Positions 4,883 to 5,225 of a DNA stretch of 5,225 nt are shown here, in pieces. The stretch is from an uncultured Planctomycetaceae bacterium. GTDB taxonomy: Bacteria > Planctomycetota > Planctomycetia > Pirellulales > UBA1268. Each line of letters begins with the position of its first letter. The first letter of the stretch is position 1. The position numbers and the translations under genes are program-made. The stretch lies in contig CAJAYZ010000096.1 of the NCBI GenBank assembly GCA_903949225.1, forward strand, positions 1 through 5,225, written 5' to 3'. The notes beneath the pieces are model-generated. The model did not search any database. It saw only the letters and a list, made by a program, of their open reading frames with translations, and was not told the origin of the DNA.

Positions 4883-5225
4883 ATGTGTCGATATGCGTTC
4901 AAGGGCCCGTACAAGCGGCACTTCGCCTGCTTCCGTTGCCGGAAGGGCTTCAAGCGGCCGCCGGTCTCCGATCGCGCGATGTCTGACGCCGACCCAGCCC
5001 CGTGTCCGGACTGCGGCGAGCGGATGACCGAGATGGGGCTGGACTTCAAGACCCCGCCCCATGACGATGCGGAACAGTGGTCCGTTATCGAACACGTCCG
5101 CAGGTTGGGCTATGGCCACATGGATTGTGGGTGCGGAGGGTCAGGCCCTCTTCCGATTCGGTGGGGGCAGGTGCCGGGGTTCTTGGCTTCCCGTCAGCCA
5201 GCATCAGTGGGAGAGCAATTGGCGG
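4883..5225 (+). CDS. Small zinc-ribbon-like protein, partial (C-terminus beyond window)
   Basis: The ATG at 4883 follows GGAG (4874-4877) after five bases, and the frame is open to the right edge, giving 114 residues. Two Cys pairs, C16-x-x-C19 (ACFRC) and C41-x-x-C44 (CPDCGE), form a probable zinc ribbon. A C-G-C at 82-84 follows. The opening MCRYAFKGPYKRHFACF, the segment MTEMGLDFKTPP (48-59) and the later DCGCGGSGPLP resemble a small uncharacterised bacterial family, found notably in Bacteroidota and Planctomycetota, that starts MCRYA and carries a GLDF-x-x-P motif; this comparison is from memory. Zinc binding is inferred from the cysteines; role unknown. It is preceded by a long structured leader and a promoter-like pair. 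Minus-strand open frames over the same bases are antisense artefacts. Confidence 0.8.
   Translation, partial: MCRYAFKGPYKRHFACFRCRKGFKRPPVSDRAMSDADPAPCPDCGERMTEMGLDFKTPPHDDAEQWSVIEHVRRLGYGHMDCGCGGSGPLPIRWGQVPGFLASRQPASVGEQLA

Noticed and set aside
4582..5119. Minus-strand open frames covering the zinc-ribbon gene and its leader (4582-5049 and 4595-5119)
   Set aside because: They are antisense to a Cys-patterned protein and their peptides are low-complexity; the orphan terminator to the left is the only support for minus-strand transcription.

Overview
The window reads as a piece of a GC-rich bacterial chromosome, most likely from Planctomycetota. The main pointers are a planctomycete-style PEP-CTERM tail (P-E-I-D-P, then a Gly/Ala/Leu membrane segment, then R-R-R) on a beta-rich adhesin-like protein, and an outer-membrane-type protein and two small orphan proteins of the kind these genomes carry. 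Taxonomy is inferred; there is no rRNA or other marker in the window.

Layout. The left part (1-3486) is read on the minus strand. It holds, from right to left, a PEP-CTERM adhesin-like ORF without a signal peptide (2275-3486), a hairpin that probably ends its transcript (2242-2265), an AraC-family regulator (1184-2170), a short intergenic stretch with a promoter-like pair and a G-quadruplex motif, and the N-terminal 338 residues of an exported, probably outer-membrane beta-barrel protein that runs off the left edge (1-1016). Upstream of the PEP-CTERM ORF lies a small minus-strand ORF (3538-3741) with a strong Shine-Dalgarno sequence. It is in the same frame as the PEP-CTERM ORF and separated from it only by two TAG codons, so this stretch looks like gene decay or rearrangement.

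The right part (3974-5225) is read on the plus strand and has the character of an accessory region: two small genes separated by a 537-base gap. The first (3974-4345) encodes a 123-residue protein of unknown function. The second (from 4883) encodes a small zinc-ribbon-like protein and runs off the right edge. The gap contains the second copy of a 32-bp direct repeat (the first copy lies upstream of the 123-residue gene), a minus-strand intrinsic terminator with no gene to serve, a G-quadruplex motif, a sigma70-like promoter and a long imperfect inverted repeat that could fold into a branched structure in front of the zinc-ribbon gene.

No operon joins the protein genes into one pathway. The AraC regulator and the barrel gene share a strand and may be linked, but a separate promoter-like sequence precedes the barrel gene. 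The most unusual parts are the structured leader at 4668-4840, the repeat-flanked small gene and the TAG-interrupted frame at 3487-3741. No CRISPR array, tRNA, rRNA, transposase or integrase was seen.
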